64,000 nt of DNA from Ornithorhynchus anatinus (GCF_004115215.2 NC_041729.1:138564056-138628055); one strand, 5' to 3'; positions 42,628 through 53,989 are shown, counted from the stretch's first letter. Notes: generated from the letters alone by a model not told the origin. Numbers and translations are program-made.

Positions 42628-43545
42628 TGTCATGTGGCCACTGTGGAGCGTATGAATGACTCCATTTTGTAACATAGAAGCCATTTTATGAGCAACGATC
42701 ATTTGACCTCGTGAACAACATAGAAGGAGAAATTTGAGGAGGAACCAATAGCATAGAAGGTGGACCTTGAGGAAGCACTGAACCGTCTTGCCATCAGGCA
42801 GAAGGAGGACTGCTGGAGGTACATGAGGTAAGCTGTCTTGCAAAAACAGCCCATGGGTTGGGTGCGGGGGGAGGGATTGCTGTCCCCCAGGGCTTTAACT
42901 GGTAATGGCTTGAGAGAGCAGGCAAGTCAAAGCAGCGAATTAGGACCCGCCGCAACTCATGTGAAACAACTAACATGAGTGGATATAAGGGGGGGGGGGG
43001 GGCGGTGGCGACCAACCAAATAAGATAGCAAGCTTGGGCCGAACTCAAGGGCCGAACAGCTGAAGCAGGTGGTTGTCATGAGCTAAAGAATCCGACCCCA
43101 GTGGGTGGCAAAACCACATGACCCAAGATGCCTATGGCATGACCGCCAAGGACCATCTAAAGACTTGCACCAGGACCATGCGCTGTGAGCAGCCAGATGC
43201 CTTGAACTATTCTGATGTGAGACCATCTGCATGAACCTGAGGAAAACAGTCAGACAACATAACTATGTATGTATGAGTTTGTGTCTGTGTAAATACATTT
43301 ACCCCTTCAGTTAGACTAAGAATCGAATAAAGCTTTATGCTTTATACTGTGGTGGTTTGGTTTCACTGTGGTTTGACTTGTCATTGAGTACCTGATGGGG
43401 TGAGAGAGTATCAGGGATTCTATAAGTGCCAGGTGGGGTGAGACAGGGACAAATCTATAGGAGAGATGCCTGACAGGAGCAGGGATGGACTTAAAGACTT
43501 ATGGTGACGTTGATGGTGACTTACCTGAACGTGTGAGCCAGACTC
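42628..43545. mobile_element. Unclassified ~0.9-kb insertion, LTR-like (fossil)
   Basis: Unit 2 lacks this segment: the flank CCTTTAAGAA at 42618-42627 continues directly in unit 2 near 56958. It begins TGTCATGTGG and contains GGATATAAGG before a run of 14 G (about 42989-43002) and GAATAAAGCTTTATGC near 43324, in the order promoter then polyadenylation signal, as in an LTR. No coding region is seen and I do not recognise the family. The right boundary is uncertain by tens of bases. Confidence 0.45.
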
Positions 43546-43697
43546 ATGACAGCCACCAAAAAGCATAGGATCAGGAGCACAGTCCATGCTACCTCCATGA
43601 ACCCTAGGAGATTAATGGAACAAGGAAGACAGGGGGTGTGGGTGACCAGGGGGAATTTGGATAGAACAATGTGGGAAATCACTCCTTCTGCCTACAG

Positions 43698-43863
43698 GTT
43701 TGGGGAAATTCTAGATCCTGTGCTCAGAAGTGGCAAGAGATCAATTTCTTGGCTCAGCACAGGCAGTGTCATGGAGAAATACTGTTTTCTGAACACCAAG
43801 ATTGGGGGATATCTACAACTCCTGAGCTGGAATGAGTCACCTGCCTTCTAAGATTCAGGCGGA
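43698..43863 (+). promoter_or_regulatory. Second candidate leader exon of OR52N-like gene 1
   Basis: The acceptor CTTCTGCCTACAG (AG at 43696-43697) is conserved in unit 2 (AG at 57137-57138). The donor GGCGGA|GTGAGTACC has GT at 43864 and is destroyed in unit 2. It would splice to the coding-exon acceptor CCACCCTTCTCAG (AG at 43950-43951). Confidence 0.4.
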
Positions 43864-43971
43864 GTGAGTACCTGATCCAGCCCAGGCAAATTGGCAGCTG
43901 TGAGATCTGAAACTGTAAATGCTGCCTTTCTCCTCTCCCCACCCTTCTCAGAGCACCAAGGCTGATGCAGA

Positions 43972-44952
43972 ATGTGGCAGACATTGTCATTTTGCAACAG
44001 CTCCAGCTTCACCCCAATGCTTTTCACCCTGAATGGCATCCCAAATCTGGAGGCCCTACATGCCTGGCTCTCCCTCCCTTTCTGCTCCATATATGTCATC
44101 GCCATGGTGGGGAACTGTGGACTTCTGTACCTCATTTGTCATGAGGAGGCACTGCACCAGCCCATGTACTACTTCCTGGCCATGCTGTCTTCCACGGACC
44201 TGGCCATGTGCAGCAGTACAATACCCAGAATGCTCCTTCTCTTTTGGTTCAATTTAAGGGAGATCGACTTCAGCACCTGCCTAGTCCAGATGTTCTTTGT
44301 CCACACCTTCACAGGGATGGAATCCGGAGTCCTCATGCTCATGGCCCTGGATCGCTATGTGGCCATCTGCTACCCTCTGAGATACTCCACCATCTTGACC
44401 AACCCCGTCATCGCCAAGGCTGGGCTGGCCACTTTCCTCAGGGGGGCCTTTCTGATCATTCCCTTCACTATCCTGACCAAGAGACTGCCTTTCTGTCAGA
44501 GCCATGTCATCCCCCACACCTACTGTGACCACATGTCTGTGGCCAAGTTGTCCAGTGGCAACATCAAAGTCAACACAATCTATGGGCTGATGGTTGCCAT
44601 TCTAATCGGAGGATTTGACATCTTCTGTATCTCCGCATCCTACACCATAATCCTCAAGGCCGTGGTGAGCCTGTCGTCGGTGGAAGCTCAGCGCAAAGCT
44701 TTCAGCACCTGCACTGCTCACATCTCTGCCATCATCATCAGCTATGTTCCGGCCTTCTTCACCTTCTTCACCCACCGCTTTGGGGGCCACACCATCCCCC
44801 ACCATGTACACATCATCATTGCCAACCTGTACCTGCTGCTGCCCCCGATGATGAACCCCATCATCTATGGGGTGAAGACCAAGCAGATCCGGGAAGCTGT
44901 GGTCAGGCTGTTGGGTTGGAAAACGGCATTGACCCCTAAGAGACCAGATTGA
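43972..44952 (+). CDS. Class I olfactory receptor, OR52N-like (intact)
   Basis: Odorant receptor of 326 residues that strongly resembles mammalian OR52N proteins (LNGIPNLEALHAWLSLP near the start, LTKRLPFC, PHTYCDHMSVAK, NPIIYGVKTKQI). An NSS sequon is at 9-11, DRYVAIC at 127-133, KAFSTCTAH at 222-230 and NPIIY at 285-289. Two oddities: the family's usual start (MSF in the unit 2 copy) is TTG here after a one-base difference, so translation must begin at the in-frame ATG 15 bp upstream (43972) or at 44017; and the loop-2 cysteine found in OR52N proteins and in the unit 2 copy (VSCGN) is serine 195 here (LSSGN), so its disulfide partner C175 may be unpaired. The frame is otherwise clean. Confidence 0.9.
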   Translation: MWQTLSFCNSSSFTPMLFTLNGIPNLEALHAWLSLPFCSIYVIAMVGNCGLLYLICHEEALHQPMYYFLAMLSSTDLAMCSSTIPRMLLLFWFNLREIDFSTCLVQMFFVHTFTGMESGVLMLMALDRYVAICYPLRYSTILTNPVIAKAGLATFLRGAFLIIPFTILTKRLPFCQSHVIPHTYCDHMSVAKLSSGNIKVNTIYGLMVAILIGGFDIFCISASYTIILKAVVSLSSVEAQRKAFSTCTAHISAIIISYVPAFFTFFTHRFGGHTIPHHVHIIIANLYLLLPPMMNPIIYGVKTKQIREAVVRLLGWKTALTPKRPD

Positions 44953-44969
44953 CCTTAGTTCAACTGGGT

Positions 44970-45475
44970 TGAGGAATAATAATGTTAAAGATAATGATAA
45001 CAACAATAATGATAATAACATTTTACTTGCTTACTTTGTGTCAGGCACTCTACTAATCTCTGAGGTAGGTAGAAGATAAGTAGGTTGGACACATTCCCTG
45101 TTCAATGCATTGCTTACAGGCTCTAAAAAGGAGGGAGGAAAAGATGTTGAATTTCTTTTTAACCTTAGAAGAAACTGGAGAAGAAATAATAATAATGAAA
45201 AACTGGAGAAGAAATAATAATAATAATAATGATGTTGGCATTTGTTAAGCGCTTACTCTGTGCCAAACAATGTTCTCTGCACTGGGGTAGATACAAGGTA
45301 ATCAGGTTGTCCCACGTAGGGCTCACAATTTTCATCCCCATGTTACAGATGAGGTAAGTGAGGCACAGAGAAGGTAAGTGGCTTGCCCAAGCTCACACAG
45401 CAAGTGTCAGAGATGGGATTAGAATCCATATCCTCACTCTCAATTAGGCCACAATGGTTTTCTCTAAGGGGAAGG
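44970..45475 (-). mobile_element. Old Mon-1 SINE interrupted by a younger one
   Basis: The old antisense copy (44970-45180 and about 45406-45475) corresponds to the uninterrupted 58452-58781 in unit 2. A younger antisense Mon-1 (about 45184-45405) lies within it, with a short duplicated AACTGGAGAAGAAATAATAA at its left end. Confidence 0.75.
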
Positions 45476-45656
45476 GTCTTCCTCAAAAGAGGGGGCCAAG
45501 GAATGAAGAAATCAACAGTGGCATTTAGTATATCATCCACATCTCCTTGGTTTATGCCAAGAAGAATATCCATCTATCTTTGTCATAAATGTTTACTTTG
45601 GAAAGTATGTACTCTAAAATTTGGATTTGATTTGTATGATCATCCTGTTGGCCATT

Positions 45657-45940
45657 CCTGTCCTAATCTCCCACTCCCTTCTGCGTCTCCCTGACTTGCT
45701 TCCTTTTGCTCTCTCCACCTCCCAACCCCACAGCACTTATGTATATGTCTGTCATTTATAAATTTGTATTGCTGTCTGTTTATTTGTACTGATGCCCATC
45801 TCTCCCCTCACCCTCCCCAGACTGTGAGCTCATGCAGTAAGGGATTGTCACTGTTTATTGTTGTATTATACTTTCCCACCTGCTTAGTACAGTGTTCTGC
45901 ATACAATAAGCACTTAGTAAACACAACTGAATGAATTTAT
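45657..45940 (+). mobile_element. L2 LINE 3' region
   Basis: 3' UTR and tail (CACAGCACTTATGTATATGT, ending ACAACTGAATGAATT). It sits where unit 2 carries a different pair of insertions (58961-59355). Confidence 0.85.
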
Positions 45941-46029
45941 CAATAGTAAAGGATATCTGTCAACACTATTTGTAAACAAATACTAATGGTTGGTTCCCTG
46001 GGACTGAAGATTATTCCTAGATGTATGGT

Positions 46030-46105
46030 TGGTTAATTAGCCAATCAATCAATGGTATTTATTGAGCGCTTACTGGGTGTAGAACATCGTACTGAGCATT
46101 TTCCA
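46030..46105 (-). mobile_element. L2 LINE 3' end, shared with unit 2
   Basis: Antisense tail (ATCAATGGTATTTATTGAGC); the counterpart is 59505-59560. Confidence 0.7.
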
Positions 46106-46489
46106 GCATCCTGCAGGCAAAGAATCATTCACCATCTCACCAGCTCCAAAAGTCTGGCTAGCAGCACTGTAGAAGGCACTAATTCCAGTTCAGGGCTGTA
46201 ACCAGTGATAAGGCTTGAAGAGAAGTGAGACCGGGCTGTCGGTTTCTTTTGTTTTTGTTTCTGGATGACCAAAAGTGGCCGTCGAGCTTGGGTCCAGGGC
46301 TGTTAGATTTGGGAGAAACCACTCAGAGTTAAGAGCACAAGTGGAACAGAGAGTGATACTCTACTAGTCTGCAGCAGGCTGAGTGACATTTTAAAGCCCT
46401 AAGGCTAGGAGGCGGGAGGGGGATATTCATTTGTGACCACAATTGATTTTAAGCCTTTGGACTTAGTTTTAAGTTCTGTTTTGTGATTG
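46106..46489. other. Unit 1 flank, no gene
   Basis: Aligns with 59560-59964 in unit 2 (CAGCACTGTAGAAGGCACTA against CAGTACCAGGTGCAGCACCA). No gene is seen. Confidence 0.5.
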
Positions 46490-47860
46490 CTCTCCATTTT
46501 ACTAAATGCTTATGATGTGTTAAGCCCTGGGGTAAATACAACGTTACATTGGACACAGTCCCTGTACCATAAGGGAATAGGCTATTCATTCATTCATTCA
46601 TTCATTCATTCAATAGTATTTATTGAGCACTTACTATGTGCAGAGCACTGTACTAAGCGCTTGGAATATACAAATCGGTAACAGATAGAGACAGTCCTTG
46701 CCCTTAGATGGGCTTACAGTCTAATAAGGGGAAACAGACAAGAACAATAGCAATAAATAGAATCAAACGGATGAACATCTCATTAAAACAATAGCAAATA
46801 AATAGAATCAAGGCTATGTACATTTCATTAACAAAATAAATAGGGTAATGAAAATATATACAGTTGAGCAGATGAGTGCAGTGCTGAGGGGATGGGAAGG
46901 GAGAGGGGGAGGAGCAGAGGGAAATTGGGGGAAAGAGGGTTTAGCTGCGGAGAGGTGAAGGGGGGGGCGGAAGAGGGAGTAGAGGGAGAAGGGGAGCTCA
47001 GTCTGGGAAGGCCTCTTGGAGGAGGTGAGTTTTAAATAGGGTTTTGAAGAGGGGAAGAGAATTAATTTGGCGGAGTTGAGGAGGGAGGGCGTTCCAGGAC
47101 CGCGGGAGGACGTGGCCCAGGGGTCAACGGCGGGATAGGAGAGAACGGGGGGCGGTGAGGAGGTGGGCGGCAGAGGAGCAGAGAGTGCGGGGTGGGCAGT
47201 AGAAAGAGAGAAGGGAGGAGAGGTAGGAGGGAGCAAGGTGATGGAGAGTCTTGAAGCCTAGAGTGAGAAGTTTTTGTTTTGCACGGAGGTCGATAGGCAA
47301 CCACTGGAGGTTTTTAAGAAGGAGAGTGACATGCGTGGAGCGTTTCTGCAAGAAGATGAGCCAGGCAGGGAGTGAAGAATAGACTGGAGTGGGGAGAGAG
47401 AGGAGGAAGGGAGATCAAAGAGCAGGCTGACACAGTAATCTAACCAGGATATTACGAGAGCCCTTAACAGTAAGATAGCTGTTTGGGTGGAGAGGAAAAG
47501 GTGGATCTTGGCTATATTATAAAGGTGAGACCAGCAGGTTTTGGTGACAGATCGGATGTGTGGGGTGAATGAGAGAGCTGAGTCAAAGATGACACTGAGG
47601 TTGCGGGCTTGAGGGACGGGAAGGATGGTGGTACCGTCCACAGTGATAGAGAAGTCAGGGAGAGGACAGGGCTTGGGACAGGACAGGGCTTGGGCTTGGC
47701 AAGGCTATCTTTCCCCATATTGCATACAAAGAAACTGAAGTCCGGAGAGGTTAAATAACTTTTCCAAGGTTACACAGTAGGCCAGGCCAAGTTAGGACTT
47801 GAACCTGGGTTTCCCAACTTCCAGCCATGTGCTATTTCCATTTGGCCATACCAGGTCCCC
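46490..47860 (-). mobile_element. Old Mon-1 SINE split by an L2
   Basis: Antisense Mon-1 in two parts (46490-46582 and 47697-47860). The break carries AGGCTAT on both sides, a 7-bp target-site duplication. The same SINE in unit 2 (59965-60090 and 61206-61390) was hit independently by another L2. Confidence 0.8.
46583..47690 (-). mobile_element. L2 LINE, 3' 1.1 kb
   Basis: Antisense L2 with a (GAAT)n tail, 3' UTR and reverse-transcriptase C-terminal remnant in more than one frame. Its last bases carry a doubled ACAGGGCTTGGG motif. Confidence 0.92.
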
Positions 47861-48756
47861 ATACTCGTGGGATGCTAATCACAATAATAATTATTATGAA
47901 ATTTCTTGACATTTTTTATTTAATTGTTATGTTCCAAGCCCTGTGCAAAATACATGTAGTCAGATAAGTCCTGGTTTCTGTTTCTTCTGGGGTTCCCTGT
48001 CTAAGGAAGGAGAAGAGATAATTATTTAATCCTTATTTTACAGATGAGGAAACTAAGGCACATAGAAGTTAAGTGATTTGTTCAAGGTCATACACGGCAA
48101 ACCTGGGATTAGACACCCATACCCATCATCCTCATCAGTTGTTCTTTTTAACATTTAACTCCCTCCTCAGGCCCCCTGTCCTCTCTGCTCCCCCATCCCT
48201 CTCCCCCAACCATCTGGCCACCTACTTCAATAAGAAAATTAGTACCATCAAGTCTGAGCTCCCCCAAATCACCCCTCCCCCTCCTCTTGGACCCCTTTTC
48301 AACTTTCCCATCCTTCCCAGCAGTATCTTCAGAGGAGATCTTCTGCCTCCTCTCAAGTGCCAACTCCACCCCCCACCCTATCACGCCCCACATGTGCGTC
48401 AGACTCAATTCCTTCGCACTTTATAAAAACTCTCGCCCCTTTCCCCCCTTCCCTCCTTTACTGCCATCTTCAACTGCTCAATCTCCAGTGGTTTCTTCCC
48501 CACTCCCTTCAAACAAGCCCATGTCTCCCCCCTCCTAAAAAAACCCTCCCTTGACCCCACAGCCCCCTTCAGTTACCACCCCATCTCCCTCCTACCCTTC
48601 CTTTCCAAACTTCTGGAGTGAGTTGTCAACACTTGCTGCCTCAAATTCCTCTCCTCCGACTCTCCTCCAATTTCCCTCCAATATGGCTTCCACCCCCTCC
48701 ACTTCACTGAAACTGCTCGCTCAAAGATCACCAATAGCCTCCTTCTTGCCAAATAA

Positions 48757-49036
48757 AAATAATAATAATAATAGTAATAATAATAATAATGGTATTTGTT
48801 AAACACTATGTACCCAGCACTGTTCTAAGCACTGGTGGGAAGATACAAAGTAATCAGGTTGTCCTATGTGGGGCTCACATTCTTAATCCCATTTTACAAA
48901 TGAGGTAACTGAGGCACAGAGAAGTTAAGTGATTTGCCCAAAGTCACAAAGCTGCTAAGTGGCAGAGCTAGGATTAGAACCCATGACTTCTGACTCCCAA
49001 GTCCATGCTCTTTCCACTGAGCCACACTGCTTCTCC
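48757..49036 (-). mobile_element. Mon-1 SINE inserted in the L2
   Basis: Full-length antisense copy that splits the L2 words GCCAAAT and CCAATGGCTCC, which are contiguous in other copies; CCAA(A)T is repeated at the two ends. Confidence 0.9.
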
Positions 49037-50084
49037 AATGGCTCCTACTCCATCCTAATCCTCCTTGACCTTTCAGCTGCCTTTGACACTGTCGACTATC
49101 CCCTTTGCAACACATTATCCAACCTTGGCTTCACTGACTCTGTCCTCTCCTGGTTCTCCTCCTATCTCTCTGGCTGTTCTTTCTCAGTCTCTTTTGCAGG
49201 ACTCTCCTCCCCTTCCCATGCCTTAATTGTAAGGATACCTCAAGATTCAGTTCTTGGTCCCCTTCTATTCTCCACCTACACTCACTCACTTGGAGGACTC
49301 ATTCAATCCCATGGCTTCAACTATCATTTCTATGCATATGACATCCAAATCTATATCTCCTCCCATTTTCTCTCCCTCCCTACTGGCTCACATCTCCTCC
49401 TGCCTTCATGACACCTCTACTTGGATGTCCTCTCACCACCTAAAACTCAACATGTCCAAGACAGAGCTCCTAATCTTCCCTCCCAAACCCTGTCCTCTCC
49501 CATACTTTCTCTTCACTGTAAAAGGCACAACCATCCTTCCCATCTAACAAGCCCACAACCTTGGCACCATCCTTGACTCTGCCCTCTCATTCACCCCACA
49601 TATCCAATCCATCCTCAAATCCTGCCGGGCTCACCTTCACAACATCGCCAAGATCCGCCCTTTCCCCTCCATTCAAACCTATATAACATTAGTACTATCA
49701 CTCATCCTATTTTGACTGGATTACTGCATCAGCCTCCTTTCTGACCTCCCAACTTCCTGTCTCTCCCCACTTCCATCCATAGTTCACTCTGCTGCCCGGA
49801 TTATCGTTCTACAGAAATGTTCTGGGCATCTCATCCCACTCCTCAAAAATCTTCAGTGGTTGCCTATCAATCTACATATCAAACAAAAATTCCTCACTAT
49901 GGGCTTCAAAGCTCTCCATTACCTTGCTCCTTCTTCTACCTCCCTTCTCTCCTACGCCTAGCCCGCACACTCTGCTCCTCTGGTGCTAACCTTCTCACTG
50001 TGTCTCGATCTCGCATTTCTCGCCTCTGACCGCTGACCCATGTCTTACCTCTGGCCTGGAACTTCCTCCATCCTCAAATAATTA

Positions 50085-50140
50085 TAATTCTAATAATTAT
50101 GGTATTTGTTAAGTGCTTATCATGTGCCAGGCACTGTTTC
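50085..50140 (-). mobile_element. Mon-1 SINE fragment in the L2
   Basis: About 55 bp of antisense Mon-1 tail (GGTATTTGTTAAGTGCTTAT) in the L2 coding remnant. Confidence 0.75.
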
Positions 50141-50620
50141 CTCCAAAGCATCACTCTTCCCCGCTTCAAAGCCCTACTGAAAGCTCACCTCCTCCAAGAA
50201 GCCCTCCCAGACTAAGCCCCCCTTTTCCTCGGCTCCCCCTCCCTTCCACGTCACTTCAACCTGCTCCCTTTGCCCTTCTCCCCCCTCCCAGCCCCACAGC
50301 ACTTACGTATATATGTGCAGATGTCTAAATATAATTTATTTATACTGATGCCTGTTGAATTGTTTTGATGAGTATCAATCTCTAATATATTAGACCTATT
50401 TATTTATATTGATGCCTATTTACTTGTTTTGATGTCTGTCTCCCTGCTTCTAGACCGTAAGCCTGGTCTCTACTGCTGAATTGTACTTTCCAAGCACCTA
50501 GTGCAGTGCTTTGCACACAGTAAATGCTCAATAAATATGAATGAATGAATGAATGAACCAACTTAGTTCTCTTGATGCCCAGTCCTATGCTTTTCCCCCT
50601 AGACCATGCTTCCTCCCACT

Positions 50621-51638
50621 TCTCTGCCATTTTCTGTGTCTACTTATTGTTTAAACCAACTCCATAGCTTTAAGAAAATATTTTTGCCTCTGTTTTTCTT
50701 ACATTAGAAAGCACCCTATGGAATATCACTGTTGATAATTGTATATCATTTTTTATTCAGCTATGTTATCCTGATATATCAGTATGATTTCCTATTTCGT
50801 CTTTGTTCTTCCTCCTGATTCCACTATTTGTTAATACCTTTTGTCCATCTGTCTATCCTCTTGCACTGTAAGCTTCTTGAAGTCAGGAAATGAGTATCTT
50901 ATTTCTGTCATACTCTCCAAATGGTTAGAATAATGCTTTTTCTGCAAATTCAATAAATTCCACTGGCCGAATGGTCATCTGGTAAAGACCTGTGTAAAGA
51001 ATAATGCTCAATACTGTGCTTAGCATACAATACATTCTCAGGACAGAGCTTTCCCCAAAATAAGCTTTCACTTAATATAAATAAATTATCAATATGTAGT
51101 TAAGTGCTTTGGGGCTAAGGATGGGGTGACTATCAAGTGCTTAAATAGTATAGATCCAAATGCATAGGTGATAAAGAAGGAGAGGGAGTCAGGGAAAAGA
51201 GGGCCAAATTGGGGAAGGCCTTTTGGAGGAAATGTGACCTTAATAAAACTTTGAAGTTGGGGACAGTGGTGGTCTGGTGTATATGTAGGAGGAGGGCATT
51301 CTAGGCCAGAGGAAGAATGTGGTAATCTAGTCAGTGATGAGATAGAAGAGATGTAAAAACGAATTTCCTGACCATGAATACGGAGACAGATAAGTGGTAA
51401 TGATGGAGTCCCTTGGAATAGGGAATAGTAGACAATACTCAGCTCTGAGACTTCAGAACCGAGAACCTGCACATAGGAATAAATTTTAGAGCAAGTAGCT
51501 TGCTGCATCAATGACTAAATAGAATCTCTTTACCACAAAGTCTCTATAGAAAGAACAGACTAGTCTGTCCCAACTGAGGGAAGCTTTAGAGGCAGACAAT
51601 AGACCTTTGGACTATACAAGGGTGGGAACAAAGAGAGC
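50621..51638. other. Unit 1 right-hand segment, no gene
   Basis: Aligns with 61966-63345 in unit 2 (ATTCCACTATTTGTTAATAC, CAATAAATTCCACTGGCCGA). It includes what may be a very old element related to L2 on the minus strand (51170-51330). No gene is seen. Confidence 0.45.
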
Positions 51639-53191
51639 CTCCTTCTTGCCAAATCCAATGGCTCCTACTCCATTCTAATCCTCCTTGACCTCTCTGCTGC
51701 TTTTGACACTGTCGACCATCCCCTCCTCCTCCATACCTTATCTCACCTTGGATTCACGGACTCCGTCCTCTCCTGGTTCTCCTCTTACCTCTCTGGCCGG
51801 TCATTCTTGGTCTCCTTCGCTGGCTCCTCCTCCCCATCCCATCCTTTAACTGTTGGAGTTCCTCAAGGGTCAGTTCTTGGCCCTCTTCTGTTCTCCATTT
51901 ACACTCACTCCCTCGGTGAACTCATTCGCTCTCACGGCTTTGACTACCATCTCTACGCAGATGACACGCAGATCTACATCTCTGCCCCTGTCCTCTCCCC
52001 CTCCCTTCAGGCTCGCATCTCCTCCTGCCTCCAGGATGTCTCCACCTGGATGTCGGCCCGCCACCTAAAACTCAACATGAGCAAGACTGAGCTCCTCATC
52101 TTCCCTCCCAAACCCGGTCCTCTCCCAGACTTCCCTATCACCGTGGATGACACGACCATCCTTCCCGTCTCTCAGGCCCACAATCTCGGTGTCATCCTTG
52201 ACTCGTCTCTCTCGTTCACCCCACACATCCTATCCGTTACCAAGAGCTGCCGGTTTCACCTTTACAATATCGCCAAGATCCGCCCTTTTCTCTCCACCCA
52301 AACGGCTACCTTACTGCTACGGGCTCTCGTTATATCCCAGCTAGACTACTGTGTCAGCCTTCTCTCTGATCTCCCTTCCTCCTCTCTCGCCCCGCTCCAG
52401 TCTATTCTTCACTCCGCTGCCCGGCTCATCTTCCTGCAGAAACGATCTGGGCATGTCACTCCCCTTCTTAAACAACTCCAGTGGTTGCCTATCAACCTCC
52501 GCTCCAAACAAAAACTCCTCACTCTAGGCTTCAAGGCTCTCCATTGCCTTGCCCCTTCCTACCTCTCCTCCCTTCTCTCTTTCTACCACCCACCCCGCAC
52601 ACTCCGCTCCTCTGCCGCCCACCTCCTCACCGTCCCTCGGTCTCGCCTATCCCGCCGTCGACCCCTGGGTCACGTCCTCCCACGGTCCTGGAACGCCCTC
52701 CCTCCTCACCTCCGCCAAACTGATTCTCTTTCCCTCTTCAAAACCCTACTTAAAACTCACCTCCTCCAAGAGGCGTTCCCAGACTGAGCTCCTCTTCTCC
52801 CTCTACTCCCTCTGCCATCCCCCCTTCACCTCTCCGCAGCTAAACCCTCTTTTCCCCCCATTTCCCTCTGCTCCTCCTCCTCTCCCTTCCCATCCCCTCA
52901 GCACTGTACTCGTCTGCTCAACTGTATATATTTATTACCCTATTTATTTTGTTAATGAAATGTACATCACCTTGATTCTATTTAGTTGCCATTGTTTTTA
53001 CGAGATGTTCTTCCCCTTGACTCTATTTATTGCCATTGTTCTTGTCTGTCTGTCTCCCCCGATTAGACTGTAAGCCCGTCAAACGGCAGGAACAGTCTCT
53101 ATCTGTTGCTGACTTGTTCATTCCAAGCGCTTAGTACAGTGCTCTTCACATAGTAAGCACTCAATAAATACTATTGAATAAATACTATTGA
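51639..53191 (+). mobile_element. L2 LINE, 5'-truncated, young, with open reverse-transcriptase frame
   Basis: The frame is open from about 51639 to the stop at 52787 (about 383 codons). It encodes [25 protein letters not shown], the catalytic YADD and the C-terminus ending LLQEAFPD. The 3' UTR and a doubled AATAAATACTATTGAA tail follow. It is nearly identical by eye to the copy at 32578-34179. Unit 2 is uninterrupted at the matching place (near 63345), so it inserted after the OR52N duplication. The endonuclease half is missing. A short imperfect AGAG(A)AGC repeat may be the target-site duplication. Confidence 0.94.
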
Positions 53192-53985
53192 AGAGAAGCC
53201 CCTGAAATCACATGCCCCCAAACATAGGCAGTTTTAAACCTTTCTGCCTTCCTGAAATAGATCCAAACTGGTCTCAAACCCTGACCCCCTGGGCTAGGGT
53301 CCTCTCTCTCGCTCTCTCTCTCACCCTAAACTAGAAGGAATTGAAAATACAAACACAAGAAGAGATCTTGCTAAATAAGGAATCCTACTGGTAATTCAGT
53401 GTACTGTTATGGTTGAGTTTAGGTTTGAAAAAAGGCTGGGAAAGATCAAGAGAAGGACAACCAAGGTCAAGGAGATAAGAAACTTCCTTGTGGCCACTCT
53501 CGGCCCATGAGTCAAATTGCCCACAGGCAATGGGATCTTACTAGGTAAACCTAAAGGACAATCACCTGCCAATGTGCAAAGATACTGATGCCTTTCTGGC
53601 TTTGGTTTGGGTTTTTCCTTCAAACAACTGACCATTAATTGAAGTGGTGGGGACTCCATCTCTGGAGATCTTTTTAGAAAGGACAGGCACTGTTCTAACT
53701 GTTCTGGTAGGGGACAGTTAGATTATAAAATAAAGCACTGAGAAAATCAGTTTAAAGGCAACAAATCCAAAGAGTTCAGAATGGATCCAGCAGACTCCAC
53801 TGGACAGCTTTACCTGGCAGGGAGGGCAGCTGCGTGGAAAGTTGGTTCTTTCCACCCCAACCCAACACTTCAGTCAAGAAATGGTTCTTATCTCCTCTTT
53901 GCCTGGGAAGTTACTTGTTGGTACCTTCGTGGCCTCTAAGCAAAGAATTGAGTTCTCCACAACTGCCCCCCCCGTGGGCTCTGAT
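53192..53985. other. Intergenic segment between OR52N-like units
   Basis: The first part continues the unit 1 tail (compare 63345-63390). A short (CT)n run lies near 53300-53325. No gene is seen. Confidence 0.45.
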
Positions 53986-53989
53986 TTCT

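Larger units (their letters stand above)
48140..50555 (+). mobile_element. L2 LINE, 2.4 kb, decayed
   Basis: The longest L2 fragment of the window. It starts in the linker before the reverse transcriptase (ACATTTAACTCCCTCCTCAG, the words that in 61124-60471 on the other strand encode FNSLLRPP), covers the reverse transcriptase and ends with an AATAAATATGAATGAATGAA tail. The coding frame is broken many times and the YADD position reads YAYD. Two antisense Mon-1 pieces are inserted in it (48757-49036 and 50085-50140). Confidence 0.9.
47870..50620 (-). mobile_element. Old SINE remnant split by a long L2
   Basis: Antisense Mon-1-like copy (47870-48139 and 50556-50620), homologous to the older SINE at 61420-61965 in unit 2. 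The 2.4-kb L2 between them is absent from unit 2. Confidence 0.7.
40121..53985 (+). repeat. OR52N-like unit 1
   Basis: Homologous to 53990-63380 in order and orientation: an antisense SINE at the left edge, an old L2, a polypurine tract, the 258-bp candidate exon, the receptor, an old SINE after the receptor, and the tail segment (51490-51638 against 63220-63345). It is longer than unit 2 mainly through the L2 insertions at 46583-47690, 48140-50555 and 51639-53191. Confidence 0.8.

Noticed and set aside
48073-48802. Pro/Ser-rich open frames as a possible host gene
   Set aside because: They lie within the decayed L2 linker and reverse-transcriptase region, in alternating frames, and are interrupted by a Mon-1.
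52549-53073. 174-codon frame overlapping the L2 at 51639
   Set aside because: Off-frame translation of the pyrimidine-rich L2 C-terminus and 3' UTR; the real frame is the reverse transcriptase.
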